Below are positions 8,730 through 17,213 of a stretch of 64,000 bases of DNA, in pieces; positions within the stretch are counted from its first letter, which is position 1; every line of letters starts with the position of its first letter. Location: contig NZ_FOBU01000001.1 in the NCBI RefSeq assembly GCF_900109915.1, positions 812,764 through 876,763 of the forward strand, in the 5' to 3' direction. A model generated the notes under the pieces. The model was not told the origin of the DNA, ran no database searches, and was given only the letters and a program-made list of their open reading frames with translations. Made by a program: the position numbers and the translations under genes. The stretch comes from Luteibacter sp. UNCMF331Sha3.1. GTDB lineage: Bacteria > Pseudomonadota > Gammaproteobacteria > Xanthomonadales > Rhodanobacteraceae.

Positions 8730-9458
8730 ATGAAAAAGGCAGCTCTTGCCCTTGCGGTCTCTTGCGCTTCGTTTGCGGCCATTCCGGCCTTTGCACAGGA
8801 CAACACGGCCGTCTCCGGCAACTATCAGCCCAGCCAGTCGGTCGGTAGCGGCAACTGGTTCATCGGCGCCAACGTCGGCCGTACCAACGGCAGCGACAAC
8901 GGCGGTTTCGGCAGCGACACCAGCGGTTTCAACTTCCTGAAGGGCGAAAAGGGCCGTCGCACCGGCTACGGCGTCCTCGGCGGCTACCGGTGGAAAGTCG
9001 GTCCCGACCTCGGTCTCGGCGTCGAAGCGGGTTACACCGATCTCGGCAATTACCGCGTCAAGAACGTCTTCGAGAACGATCAGGACGTGAACCAGCGCTC
9101 CACGCGCAACGCGCTGCGTGGCTGGATGGTCGGCGTGAACGGCAAGATCAACCTCGTGCCGCAGTGGTACATCTCGGCGCACGGCGGTTATTTCCGCGCC
9201 AACGACAACAATCAGAACTACAACAACAGCGTAGGCCAGGATCTCGGATTCTCGAGCGGCGGCCGCGCCGACCGCGGCAGCTGGTACGGCGGCATCGGTA
9301 CCGGTTGGGACGCCACCGAGCACTTCAGCGTGGGTGTCGCTTACGACTACTTCCACGCCGACGCCGGCAAGGTCCGCAACAACGAGACCGGCGAGATCAC
9401 GCGCGGCCTGAAGCGCTCCACCGGCCTCGTGTCGGTGGCGGGCGAATACCGCTTCTAA
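8730..9458 (+). CDS. Outer-membrane beta-barrel protein (OmpA transmembrane-like), 242 aa
   Basis: A signal peptide MKKAALALAVSCASFAAIPAFA precedes a mature protein of alternating hydrophobic and aromatic strands: WFIGANVGRTN, GYGVLGGYRWKVGPDLGLGVEAGYTDLG, LRGWMVGVNGKINLVPQWYISAHGGYFRA, SWYGGIGTGWDATEHFSVGVAYDYFHA and VSVAGEYRF. The last residue is Phe, the usual sorting signal for the barrel assembly machinery. The pattern is that of an eight-stranded OmpA-like or OmpW-like barrel, with no peptidoglycan-binding domain. A paralogue follows at 9671. The start has AGAGGAAC upstream. The role (porin, adhesin or structural) is not evident. Confidence 0.85.
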   Translation: MKKAALALAVSCASFAAIPAFAQDNTAVSGNYQPSQSVGSGNWFIGANVGRTNGSDNGGFGSDTSGFNFLKGEKGRRTGYGVLGGYRWKVGPDLGLGVEAGYTDLGNYRVKNVFENDQDVNQRSTRNALRGWMVGVNGKINLVPQWYISAHGGYFRANDNNQNYNNSVGQDLGFSSGGRADRGSWYGGIGTGWDATEHFSVGVAYDYFHADAGKVRNNETGEITRGLKRSTGLVSVAGEYRF

Positions 9459-9484
9459 GCACCCGCTCCTTCAACGGCACGACC

Positions 9485-9516
9485 TTAAGCCACGGCGCCC
9501 CCTCGCCGTGGCTTAA
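9485..9516 (+). terminator. Terminator after the first barrel gene
   Basis: A 13-base stem (TTAAGCCACGGCG and its complement) with a six-base loop is followed by TCGTTTCTTAAT. It separates the two paralogous barrel genes. Confidence 0.75.
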
Positions 9517-9670
9517 TCGTTTCTTAATACTGAACTAGCGGGTATTGAATCTATTCCGGCCCGCCCAATCTATGTTCCCAAGCACGGCACCCCCGCTCGT
9601 GCTGCAGCGCCACGGCACTCCCCGGTAGCCGGCGCCGAACAATAAAAAAGCTGCACTGGAGACTCCCCAC

Positions 9671-10252
9671 ATGAAGAAGACCCTTATCGCCCTTGCCTTG
9701 GTCGCCGCCGGCGCCGTCGCCGCCCCGGCCTTTGCCCAGGAAGCCAATGGCGCTGGCTGGTTCGCCAACGGCAGCGTTGGCCGTACCTCGGTCAACAAGG
9801 ACCGCTACGACGGTCACGACACCGGCTACCAGCTCAACGGTGGCTATCGCTGGACCGTGAGCCCCTGGGCCGCGATCGGTGTCGAGGCCGGTTACAACGA
9901 TCTCGGCAACATCCATGCGAAGAACTTCTTCAACGGCAACCGTGTCGTCGATCGCCGCAAGTCCGAGCTGCATGGCTGGACCGCTGGTGTGAACGGCCAC
10001 TTCAACATCGACCAGAACTGGTACATCAGCGGCCGCGCCGGTGTGTACGGCTGGAAGGGCCACGGCACGGAGAGCGACGACTTCGATCGCCGCAACATCG
10101 ACAAGACCAGCTGGTACGCCGGTGCAGGCGTCGGCTACGACTTCTCGAAGAACTGGAGCCTTGGCGTGAACTTCGATCACTACGATGCGAAGAAAGACGG
10201 CCTCGATCTGTCGACCAACATGACCTCGGTCACGGCGGAATACCGCTTCTGA
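9671..10252 (+). CDS. Outer-membrane beta-barrel protein, paralogue of the preceding gene, 193 aa
   Basis: The signal peptide MKKTLIALALVAAGAVAAPAFA is followed by strands that align with the upstream protein: WFANGSVGRTSVN, GYQLNGGYRWTVSPWAAIGVEAGYNDLGN, LHGWTAGVNGHFNIDQNWYISGRAGVYGW, SWYAGAGVGYDFSKNWSLGVNFDHYDA and TSVTAEYRF with the terminal Phe. It is about 50 residues shorter, mainly lacking the Asn/Gly-rich segment after the signal peptide and a long loop. The two genes are in tandem with a terminator between them, so they are probably expressed separately. This reads as a local duplication. The ribosome site is GGAGACTCCCCAC before the ATG. Confidence 0.85.
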   Translation: MKKTLIALALVAAGAVAAPAFAQEANGAGWFANGSVGRTSVNKDRYDGHDTGYQLNGGYRWTVSPWAAIGVEAGYNDLGNIHAKNFFNGNRVVDRRKSELHGWTAGVNGHFNIDQNWYISGRAGVYGWKGHGTESDDFDRRNIDKTSWYAGAGVGYDFSKNWSLGVNFDHYDAKKDGLDLSTNMTSVTAEYRF

Positions 10253-10280
10253 GGCGCCCGCCGGATCGAAACGGCGGCAC

Positions 10281-10316
10281 AAAAAAAACCCGGCGCCTCG
10301 CGGCGCCGGGTTTTTT
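10281..10316. terminator. Bidirectional terminator between the barrel gene and fba
   Basis: The stem CCCGGCGCC/GGCGCCGGG has an A run on its left and a T run on its right, so it can end both the plus-strand barrel transcript and the minus-strand aldolase transcript. These genes converge here. Confidence 0.93.
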
Positions 10317-10327
10317 CGTGAGGGGGA

Positions 10328-11350
10328 TCAGCCCTTCTTCCAGGTGCCCTTGGCGGCCTGGCTGTTTTCCTTCGCACGCTCCACGACGATCTTCTGCGCG
10401 GCGGCGAGGTTGCCCTTCTGGTCCTTCGCCCAGGTTTCCAGCGCCGCGGACACGAGCGCGCGGCCATACGAGAAGCTGATCGGCCACGGGTGCGGACCGA
10501 GCTTGTTGATCTCGTTGAGGTTCTCCGTGGCCTGCTGATCGCCCTGGCCACCCGACAAGAACACGATGCCCGCGACGGCGGCTGGCACGGCGTACTGGAA
10601 GACGCTGACCGTGGCGTTCGCGATGTCCTCGGCGTCGACCTGGTCTTCCTTCGGCGCGTACTTGCCCGGGATGACCATGCTGACCTTGAGGATCAGGGCC
10701 TTCAGTTCCACGTTGTTGAGCTCGAGCTGCGCGAACAGGCTCTGCAGGACTTCCTTGTGCACGGCGAAGCTCGTGTCGAGGTCCTGCACGTTTTCCTTGT
10801 CGTCCATCAGGATTTCCGGCTCGACCATCGGAACGAGGCCGGCTTCCTGGCAGAGCGCGGCGTAGCGCGCCAGCGCATGGGTGTTGGCTTCGACGGCGGC
10901 CGAGGTCGGCGTGTCGTCGGTGATCTTGATGACCGCGCGCCACTTGGCGAACTTCGCGCCCAGCTTCGCGTATTCCTGCAGGCGCTCACGGAGACCGTCG
11001 AGGCCTTCGGTCACCACTTCACCCGGCGAACCGGCGAGCGGATGCGTGCCCTTGTCGACCTTGATGCCCGGAATGATGCCGGCCTTTTCCATCGCCTCGA
11101 CCATCGTGCGGCCGTCGGAGGTCTTCTGGCGGATCGTCTCGTCGAACAGGATGGCGCCAGAGATGTACTCACCGAGACCCGGTGCGGTCAGCAGCATTTC
11201 GCGGTACGCGCGGCGGTTCTCTTCGCTGTTCTCGAGACCGACCGCCTCGATGCGCTTCTTGATGGTCGAGGCCGATTCGTCGACGGCGATGATGCCCTTG
11301 CCGGGCGCGACCATCGCCTGTGCGATTTCTTCGAGGTTTTCGATGCTCAT
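10328..11350 (-). CDS. fba: Fructose-bisphosphate aldolase, class I
   Basis: A 340-residue Schiff-base aldolase of the animal/plant-like class I type, splitting fructose 1,6-bisphosphate into glyceraldehyde 3-phosphate and dihydroxyacetone phosphate. Diagnostic segments are GKGIIAVDESASTIKKR near residue 18, GIIPGIKVDKG near 91, KWRAVIKI near 136, PMVEPEIL near 174, and ALILKVSMVIPGKY, where Lys222 is the expected Schiff-base lysine. FLSGGQGDQQATENLN matches the phosphate-binding loop. It is a single gene facing the barrel gene, in the same block as other glycolytic genes. No class II aldolase is visible in this window. Confidence 0.95.
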   Translation of the reverse strand: MSIENLEEIAQAMVAPGKGIIAVDESASTIKKRIEAVGLENSEENRRAYREMLLTAPGLGEYISGAILFDETIRQKTSDGRTMVEAMEKAGIIPGIKVDKGTHPLAGSPGEVVTEGLDGLRERLQEYAKLGAKFAKWRAVIKITDDTPTSAAVEANTHALARYAALCQEAGLVPMVEPEILMDDKENVQDLDTSFAVHKEVLQSLFAQLELNNVELKALILKVSMVIPGKYAPKEDQVDAEDIANATVSVFQYAVPAAVAGIVFLSGGQGDQQATENLNEINKLGPHPWPISFSYGRALVSAALETWAKDQKGNLAAAQKIVVERAKENSQAAKGTWKKG

Positions 11351-11456
11351 GAGAACTCCAGTGAAGTAAGTGGTATGCCTCGCACACGAGGCGAGGCCGA
11401 TGCGGAAACCGGCGGAGTATAGGGGACTGTTCCGCGAATGCCGTTGTGCGCCGCGA

Positions 11457-11909
11457 TCAACTGGTCTGGTAACCCGGCAGAGCGCACCGCTTGTAGAGGG
11501 CCGCCTTCTTCGCGGGATCCTCGGGCACGTTGAACCCGACGACGTAGTAGGTGTTGACCGGATCCGCGTTGCGGTTCACGCCGCTGCGCGCGTAGCGGAA
11601 GTCCTTGACGGCACTGACGGCCACCAGCGAAAGATCGCCCTCGGGAATCGTCCTGGCCGCGACGACGTTCTGCGGCAGGCCGTTCGACCCGATCAGGTAG
11701 GTGACGGCGACGCAACCCGGCTGGTTGAGATTCTTGCCCGTATTGGGCACATCGGCATTGACGGACGTGTTGGTGAGCGTCCAGTAGTACGGAAGACGGT
11801 CCGGAGCGACGCGGCGCGCGTTCTGGCCGAGATTCTGGGCACCGGCCGAGCCCGCGGCCAGGAGAAGGACGGCGGCGGTAACGCCGGTCAGGGAACGAAT
11901 TCGGATCAT
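11457..11909 (-). CDS. Secreted protein with TonB C-terminal-like domain, 150 aa
   Basis: After a signal peptide (MIRIRSLTGVTAAVLLLAAGSAGA) there is a single small domain. The segment GCVAVTYLIGSNGLPQNVVAARTIPEGDLSLVAVSAVKDFRY matches the beta-strand, helix and strand pattern of the TonB C-terminal domain found in stand-alone energy-transducer-like proteins of Xanthomonadales. There is no membrane-spanning or proline-rich TonB part, so it is unlikely to be a working TonB; it is probably a periplasmic protein of unknown role. The two Cys residues could form a disulfide. It is a single gene between fba and pyk. Confidence 0.7.
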   Translation of the reverse strand: MIRIRSLTGVTAAVLLLAAGSAGAQNLGQNARRVAPDRLPYYWTLTNTSVNADVPNTGKNLNQPGCVAVTYLIGSNGLPQNVVAARTIPEGDLSLVAVSAVKDFRYARSGVNRNADPVNTYYVVGFNVPEDPAKKAALYKRCALPGYQTS

Positions 11910-11989
11910 GGCGCCCTCGTAGGTAGGTCAGCGCGCCGAGTTTACTCCCGCCGGGGGACGGGGTGCGTGTGAAATCGTGCGGTGAATCG

Positions 11990-12015
11990 GTGGGAGCCAG
12001 CAGGCTGGCTCCCAC
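11990..12015. repeat. Short REP palindrome (half-length form)
   Basis: GTGGGAGCCAGC joined directly to its complement through AG, without the central GATGGGTGCT core. It lies downstream of pyk and upstream of the TonB-C-like gene. Confidence 0.85.
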
Positions 12016-12040
12016 CAGAGCGACGCCGGTAAAGCGAGCC

Positions 12041-13510
12041 TTACAGATCGCGCAGGCTGTCCGCGATGCCGTCGTCGCCGATCACCAGCAGCTTCAGCGT
12101 GTTGGTGCCGCCGCCGCGACCGATGTGGTCGCCGTGCGTGAGGATCACGCGATCGCCCTTGGCCAGCTTGCCCAGCGCGAAGAGGTGCTGCAGCGCGGCG
12201 CGCGCGGTATGCGCCGGATCGAGGTTGCTCTGTTCGAAGTCCACCGGCTGCACGTCGCGCAGCATGAGCATGCGGCGACGGGCCACGGCCGACGGCGACA
12301 TCGCGTAGATGGGCACGGCGAAGCGATAGCGCGACAGCCACTGCGCGGTAGCGCCGGATTCGGTCAGCGCGACGATGGCGCGGACGCCGACCTGCGCGGC
12401 AAGCAGCATCGCGGCCAGCGCGATGGCTTGGTCGGAGCGGTCGAGCGAATGGGTACCCGGACGGAGATCGTCGCGCGGCTCGAACTGACGCTCGGCACCG
12501 AGGCAGATACGGCGCATCGCGGCCACGGCCTTGTCGGGATGGGCGCCGGCGGCGCTTTCCTCCGACAGCATCACGGCGTCGGTGCCGTCGATCACCGCGT
12601 TGGCGACGTCGAGCACCTCGGCGCGCGTCGGGATCGGCGCGCGCACCATCGACTGCAGCATCTGCGTCGCGGTGATCACCGAGCGGTTGCGCATCACCGA
12701 CTCGCGGATGATCTTCTTCTGCAGGCCCGGCAGCTCGGCGTCGCCGATCTCCACGCCGAGGTCGCCGCGCGCCACCATCACCACGTCGGACGCGTCGATG
12801 ATCTCACCCAGCACGGGGATGGCGTCGGCGCGCTCGATCTTGGAAACGATGGCGGCATCGCCACCGGCTTCGCGCAGCAGACGGCGGGCTTCGTGCAGGT
12901 CGGCCGCCGAGCGGACGAACGACACGGCGAGGAAGTCGGCGCCCATCTCGGCGGCGAGCTTGATGTCGTTGCGATCCTTGTCGGACAGCGCGGAGACGCT
13001 GAGGCCACCGCCCTGGCGATTCAGGCCCTTGCGGTTCGACAGGCGGCCGCCGATCGCGACGCGGGTGTGGATCTCGGACCCGACCACGTCCACGACGGCG
13101 AGCGCGACGAGACCGTCGTCGAGGAGGAGGATGTCGCCCGCGACCACGTCGCGCGGCAGGTCGTAATAGCTGACGCCGACGCGGGTCTGGTCGCCGGCCG
13201 GCGCATCCGGACGGCAATCGAGCACGAAGCTGTCGCCGGGCATGAGGTCGATCGGGCCATCGGCGAACTTCTCGATGCGGATCTTCGGACCCTGCAGGTC
13301 GGCCAGGATGCCCACTTCGCGGCCCACCGCGTCGGCCGCGGCGCGCACGGCGTTGGCACGCGCGCGGTGATCGTCGGGGGTGCCGTGCGACAGGTTCAGG
13401 CGAACGATATCCACGCCCTCCTCGAGGATCTTCTCGAGCATGCCCGGCACGTCGGTGGCGGGTCCGAGGGTGGCGACGATCTTGGTGCGGCGTACCTGGA
13501 TATCGGTCAT
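12041..13510 (-). CDS. pykA: Pyruvate kinase
   Basis: A 489-residue enzyme that makes ATP and pyruvate from phosphoenolpyruvate. Segments in order are RRTKIVATLGPA near the N-terminus, RLNLSHG, ILADLQGPKIRI, the B domain around DLPRDVVAGDILLLDDG, the active-site AIVSKIERADAI with catalytic Lys, MVARGDLGVEIG, SVITATQMLQSM with GTDAVMLSEESAAG, and the C-terminal regulatory domain ending in GDHIGRGGGTNTLKLL. The ATG at 13510 directly precedes TDIQVRRTK; a longer reading upstream overlaps the next gene and is not real. It lies 38 bases from the S1/P1 nuclease gene on the same strand, so they may be co-transcribed. Confidence 0.96.
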   Translation of the reverse strand: MTDIQVRRTKIVATLGPATDVPGMLEKILEEGVDIVRLNLSHGTPDDHRARANAVRAAADAVGREVGILADLQGPKIRIEKFADGPIDLMPGDSFVLDCRPDAPAGDQTRVGVSYYDLPRDVVAGDILLLDDGLVALAVVDVVGSEIHTRVAIGGRLSNRKGLNRQGGGLSVSALSDKDRNDIKLAAEMGADFLAVSFVRSAADLHEARRLLREAGGDAAIVSKIERADAIPVLGEIIDASDVVMVARGDLGVEIGDAELPGLQKKIIRESVMRNRSVITATQMLQSMVRAPIPTRAEVLDVANAVIDGTDAVMLSEESAAGAHPDKAVAAMRRICLGAERQFEPRDDLRPGTHSLDRSDQAIALAAMLLAAQVGVRAIVALTESGATAQWLSRYRFAVPIYAMSPSAVARRRMLMLRDVQPVDFEQSNLDPAHTARAALQHLFALGKLAKGDRVILTHGDHIGRGGGTNTLKLLVIGDDGIADSLRDL

Positions 13511-13548
13511 CTGATGGTCTCTTGGTCTTGAATTCGGGAGGACGCGGA

Positions 13549-14373
13549 TCAGTCCAGCGTCTTGTTCAGGAGGTCGGCCAGCCGCTTGCCCGCCTCGCGC
13601 AGGCGTGTTTCGGCGATGGGCAGGTTGTGCGCGACGTAGGCGTCGTCGATACGGTGGCTGTCCGGGTAGAAGCCCGGCGCCGCGACGATCTCGCAGGACT
13701 CTTCGGCCCATTGGGCATAGGGGTTGTCGAAGGGAGCGATCGGGCGCGGCAGCTTGACCGGACCCTCGGCGGCCAGGCGGTCGGCGTACGCGGACCACTT
13801 CAGGTCGCGCGTGTAGAGCATCTGAGAGTCCCAGACCCGGTGCAGGTTCGTGCCCTTGCCGTCGAACTGGACCTGGTAGTCGTTGCCACCCTTGTCGTCG
13901 CGATTGCCTGCGTGGAGCGGCTGGTGGACGTCGCCGACGAAGTGGACGACGAACTTCAGCGCCTCGGCTCGGTCCGCGGTCGACGCGTGCCGATCGCCCA
14001 GGATGGCCACGTACTTCTCCAGCCCGCCTACGACGCAGCGCCCGTCCGGGCACTCGCGCGGCGGCACGTAATGGCATTTGCCGTCGCGGAAGTCCATGTA
14101 GTGGAGCGGGCCGGTGGCCTTGCCCAGCGCCTCCCGGCCCGGCTCGTCGCGCAGGTGGTCCGGCCAGCTGGCGACGTCGGCGAGCGAGTCCGCGCCATCG
14201 GCCTTGAGCAGTCGCTGGACCTCCGCACGGGCCGACGGGTCCAGCTGGCGCCAGGCCAGCTCGGCGACGATCCGGTGCCCGATGTCGCCCCAGGCGTGCA
14301 CCGTGGCGGCGAACGCGGGGATGGCCAGGGCCAGAAGGACGGCGACGACACGGCGCTTTGCGGCGGATTTCAT
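13549..14373 (-). CDS. S1/P1-type secreted nuclease, 274 aa
   Basis: A zinc-dependent single-strand nuclease/phosphodiesterase of the S1/P1 family. The signal peptide ends in TVHA, placing Trp of WGDIGHRIVAELAW at the mature N-terminus, where the family uses that Trp to bind zinc. Further metal ligands are in WPDHLRD, GPLHYMDF, VVHFVGDVHQPLHAGNRDDKGGND and NLHRVWDSQML. The enzyme would act in the periplasm or outside the cell to release nucleotides or phosphate. The ATG at 14373 is chosen because it opens a clean signal peptide (MKSAAKRRVVAVLLALAIPAFA). It lies upstream of pyk on the same strand. Confidence 0.92.
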   Translation of the reverse strand: MKSAAKRRVVAVLLALAIPAFAATVHAWGDIGHRIVAELAWRQLDPSARAEVQRLLKADGADSLADVASWPDHLRDEPGREALGKATGPLHYMDFRDGKCHYVPPRECPDGRCVVGGLEKYVAILGDRHASTADRAEALKFVVHFVGDVHQPLHAGNRDDKGGNDYQVQFDGKGTNLHRVWDSQMLYTRDLKWSAYADRLAAEGPVKLPRPIAPFDNPYAQWAEESCEIVAAPGFYPDSHRIDDAYVAHNLPIAETRLREAGKRLADLLNKTLD

Positions 14374-14566
14374 GGGCTGGTAAACGTTTCCGGGTTTACG
14401 AGCGGTGAAGTGTGCCACAGGCCCGGATGAGAATTTAGATCGATCTACTGGATCGGGTGAGGCGGGTTGAGACACCGGCCGGCCTGCCGCGACTTGCGAT
14501 CCGTTATCATCGAGTTTTGTGCCACCCGCCCCTACTTCGTCAGACATTCCCACTCGGAGGCTGCAC

Positions 14567-15583
14567 ATGACCATCAAGGTCGCCATCAACGGTTACGGCC
14601 GCATCGGTCGCAACATCCTGCGCTCGCTCTACGAAGCGAAGAAGAACGGCCAGGACATCCAGATCGTCGCGGTCAACGACCTCGGCAACGCCGAGACCAA
14701 CGCCCATCTCACCCAGTACGACACGGCCCATGGCCGGTTCCCGGGCGACGTGTCGGTGGACGGCGGCGACCTCATCGTCAACGGCGACCGCATCAAGGTG
14801 TTCGCCGAGCGCGACCCGTCGAAGCTCCCCTGGGGCGAGCACGGCGTCGACGTCGTGATGGAGTCGACCGGCTTCTTCACCTCGAAGGCCAAGGCCAGCG
14901 CGCACATCGCCGGCGGTGCGAAGAAGGTGATCATCTCCGCCCCGGGCGACAAGGACGTGGACGGCACGTTCGTCATGGGCGTCAACGACGACAAGCTGCA
15001 CTCGGGCCTCGAAGTCATTTCCAACGCGTCGTGCACCACCAACTGCCTCGCGCCGCTGGCCAAGGTGCTCCACGAGAAGATCGGCATCGTGCACGGCCTG
15101 ATGACCACGATCCACGCGTACACGAACGATCAGGTCCTGACCGACGTCTACCACTCCGACCTGCGTCGCGCCCGCAGCGCCACGCACAGCCAGATCCCGA
15201 CCAAGACCGGCGCCGCCGCCGCGGTCGGCCTGGTGCTGCCGGAGCTCAACGGCAAGCTCGACGGCTTCGCGATGCGCGTGCCGACGATCAACGTCTCGGT
15301 GGTCGACCTGACGTTCACGGCCAAGCGCGCCACCACGAAGGAAGAGATCGACGCCGCCATCAACGAAGCCGCCAACGGCGCGATGAAGGGCATCCTGTCG
15401 GTCAACACCCAGCCGCTGGTCTCGATCGATTTCAACCATAACCCGCACTCGTCGATCTACGACTCGACGCAGACGCGCGTCATGGAAGGCACGCTGGTCA
15501 AGGTGCTGTCGTGGTACGACAACGAGTGGGGTTTCTCGAACCGCATGCTCGACATGGCCAAGGCGCTGATGTCGGCGAAGTAA
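14567..15583 (+). CDS. gap: Glyceraldehyde-3-phosphate dehydrogenase, type I
   Basis: A 338-residue enzyme that oxidises glyceraldehyde 3-phosphate with NAD and phosphate. The Rossmann motif [10 protein letters not shown] starts at residue 8, the catalytic Cys156 is in [12 protein letters not shown], the catalytic His is in [11 protein letters not shown], and the phosphate-site Arg and Thr are in [15 protein letters not shown] 14567 is preceded by CGGAGG; an upstream in-frame ATG at 14519 adds a non-conserved stretch and I reject it. The gene has its own strong terminator. Confidence 0.97.
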   Translation: MTIKVAINGYGRIGRNILRSLYEAKKNGQDIQIVAVNDLGNAETNAHLTQYDTAHGRFPGDVSVDGGDLIVNGDRIKVFAERDPSKLPWGEHGVDVVMESTGFFTSKAKASAHIAGGAKKVIISAPGDKDVDGTFVMGVNDDKLHSGLEVISNASCTTNCLAPLAKVLHEKIGIVHGLMTTIHAYTNDQVLTDVYHSDLRRARSATHSQIPTKTGAAAAVGLVLPELNGKLDGFAMRVPTINVSVVDLTFTAKRATTKEEIDAAINEAANGAMKGILSVNTQPLVSIDFNHNPHSSIYDSTQTRVMEGTLVKVLSWYDNEWGFSNRMLDMAKALMSAK

Positions 15584-15613
15584 GCCGCACCACAACGCAA
15601 TAGGTACGGCCAC

Positions 15614-15649
15614 GGGGGGCCCGCAGCGATGCGGGCCCCCTTTCTTTTT
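15614..15649 (+). terminator. Rho-independent terminator of gap
   Basis: A GGGGGCCCGCA stem and its complement close over a GCGA loop, followed by CTTTCTTTTTG. It is well formed and 30 bases past the gap stop. Confidence 0.93.
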
Positions 15650-15666
15650 GTCCGGAGGATCCACTC

Positions 15667-16209
15667 ATGCGCCACCATGCCTTCTCAGCCGCATGCGTCG
15701 TCTTGCTGCTGCCCGCGAAGGCACTCGCGATGCATTGCACGGCATCGCACCCCGTCACCCACGACATCGTGGTGCGGGGGCTGCTCGACCCATCGGTCTC
15801 CATCGAGCGGCGAAAGCGCCTCGCCGATCGCCTGCTCTGCTCGGCACTCGCCGGCAATGCCGCCAGTCAGGAGCTGGCGGGCGAACTGTATTTCGAAGGC
15901 CCCGCTCGCAAGGGGAACGTCCTCCCGCGCGACCTCTCACGCGCGCGCCGTCTGCTCACGGCAGCCGCCGACCATGGTCGTCGCCACGCGATGCACGACC
16001 TGGCGCGGCTGGAACTGGCCGACCACCACCCTTACCGGGCGGCGATGTGGACGCGCGTGGAGACGGCGCTGCACGGACCGCCGCCGGCCGGCGTAGCGCC
16101 GCTGCACGAACGCGTCCAGCGACGCGTCACGCCGGACTCCCGACTCGATGCGGAAGTGGCGGCCAAGGTACGCGCGGTGCGCGAAGCGATGGGAAAGGCG
16201 GAGCCGTAG
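15667..16209 (+). CDS. Secreted Sel1-like repeat protein, 180 aa
   Basis: The signal peptide MRHHAFSAACVVLLLPAKALA is followed by a short helical-repeat region. AGNAASQELAGELYFEGPARKGNVLPRDLSRARRLLTAAADHGRRHAMHDLARLELADH reads like one to two degenerate Sel1-type repeats, which are usually protein-binding scaffolds. Two Cys (in MHCTAS and RLLCSAL) could pair in the periplasm. The C-terminal third is charged and helical. The ribosome site CCGGAGG is eight bases from the ATG. The gene converges with fahA, eight bases away. The function is unknown. Confidence 0.7.
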   Translation: MRHHAFSAACVVLLLPAKALAMHCTASHPVTHDIVVRGLLDPSVSIERRKRLADRLLCSALAGNAASQELAGELYFEGPARKGNVLPRDLSRARRLLTAAADHGRRHAMHDLARLELADHHPYRAAMWTRVETALHGPPPAGVAPLHERVQRRVTPDSRLDAEVAAKVRAVREAMGKAEP

Positions 16210-16217
16210 CAGCGGCG

Positions 16218-17198
16218 TTACGGTTTCGCGATTTTCTGCTCGATGGCGCCGAAGATCGACGCGCCGTTCGTATCGGTCACTTCGATGCGAACGGTGTCGC
16301 CGAAAGCGAGGAACGGCGTGAGGGCCTTGCCGTCGCGCAGCGTCTCGACGGTGCGCTGCTCGGCGAGGCAGGACGCGCCCTTCGACGTGTCCTGGTTCGC
16401 GATGGTGCCGGAGCCCACGAGGGTGCCGGCCGTGAGCGGCCGCGTCTTCGCCGCGTGCGCCACCAGCTGCGCGAAATCGAACTGCATGTCGACGCCGCAC
16501 TCCGCTTCGCCGAACCACGTGCCGTTGATCCACGTGCGCATCGGCAGGTGCAGCTTTTCGCCCTGCCACGCGTCGCCGAGCTCGTCGGGCGTCACGAAGA
16601 CCGGCGACAGCGCCGAGCGCGGCTTGGACTGCAGGAAGCCGAAGCCCTTCGCCAGCTCGCCGGGAATCAGCCCACGCAGCGAGACGTCGTTGACGATGCC
16701 CACGAGCTGGATGTGCGCCGCGGCGTCGGCCGGCGAAACGCCCATCGGCACGTCGTCGGTGATGACCAGCACTTCCGCTTCGAGGTCGATGCCGAAGTCT
16801 TCGCTCGCCACGATCACCGGATCGCGCGGGCCGAGGAATCCCGCGCTGGTGGCCTGGTACATCAGCGGATCGGTATAGAACGACTCGGGCACCTCGGCAC
16901 CGCGCGCCTTGCGCACGCGCTCGACGTGCGGGAGATACGCGCTGCCATCGACGAACTCGTACGCGCGCGGGAGCGGCGCCGCGAGCTTCGCCATGTCCAG
17001 GTCGAACGCATCCTTCGCGTGGCCGGCGTGCAGGTCTTCGGAAAGCGCATTCAGGCGCGGGGCGATGGCATGCCATTCGTCCAGCGCGGCCTGCATCGTC
17101 GCAGCGATGCCAGTGGCCTTCACCGCACGGGTGAGTTCGCGATTGACGACGATCAGCGTGCCGTCACGGCCGCCTTCCTTCAGCGAAGCGAGTTTCAT
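16218..17198 (-). CDS. fahA: Fumarylacetoacetate hydrolase
   Basis: A 326-residue FAH-family enzyme, the last step of tyrosine breakdown, which splits fumarylacetoacetate into fumarate and acetoacetate. The fold signature and metal ligands are in PVIVASEDFGIDLEAEVLVITDD, with further conserved segments VNDVSLRGLIPGELAKGFGFLQSKP, TWINGTWFGEAECG, AGTLVGSGTIANQD and FGDTVRIEV. The enzyme is cytoplasmic. Its start is 15 bases after the hmgA stop on the same strand, which makes an hmgA-fahA operon. The longer C-terminal half is typical of the bacterial 330-residue form as opposed to the mammalian one. Confidence 0.93.
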   Translation of the reverse strand: MKLASLKEGGRDGTLIVVNRELTRAVKATGIAATMQAALDEWHAIAPRLNALSEDLHAGHAKDAFDLDMAKLAAPLPRAYEFVDGSAYLPHVERVRKARGAEVPESFYTDPLMYQATSAGFLGPRDPVIVASEDFGIDLEAEVLVITDDVPMGVSPADAAAHIQLVGIVNDVSLRGLIPGELAKGFGFLQSKPRSALSPVFVTPDELGDAWQGEKLHLPMRTWINGTWFGEAECGVDMQFDFAQLVAHAAKTRPLTAGTLVGSGTIANQDTSKGASCLAEQRTVETLRDGKALTPFLAFGDTVRIEVTDTNGASIFGAIEQKIAKP

Positions 17199-17213
17199 GC
17201 CTATCCTTTTCGT

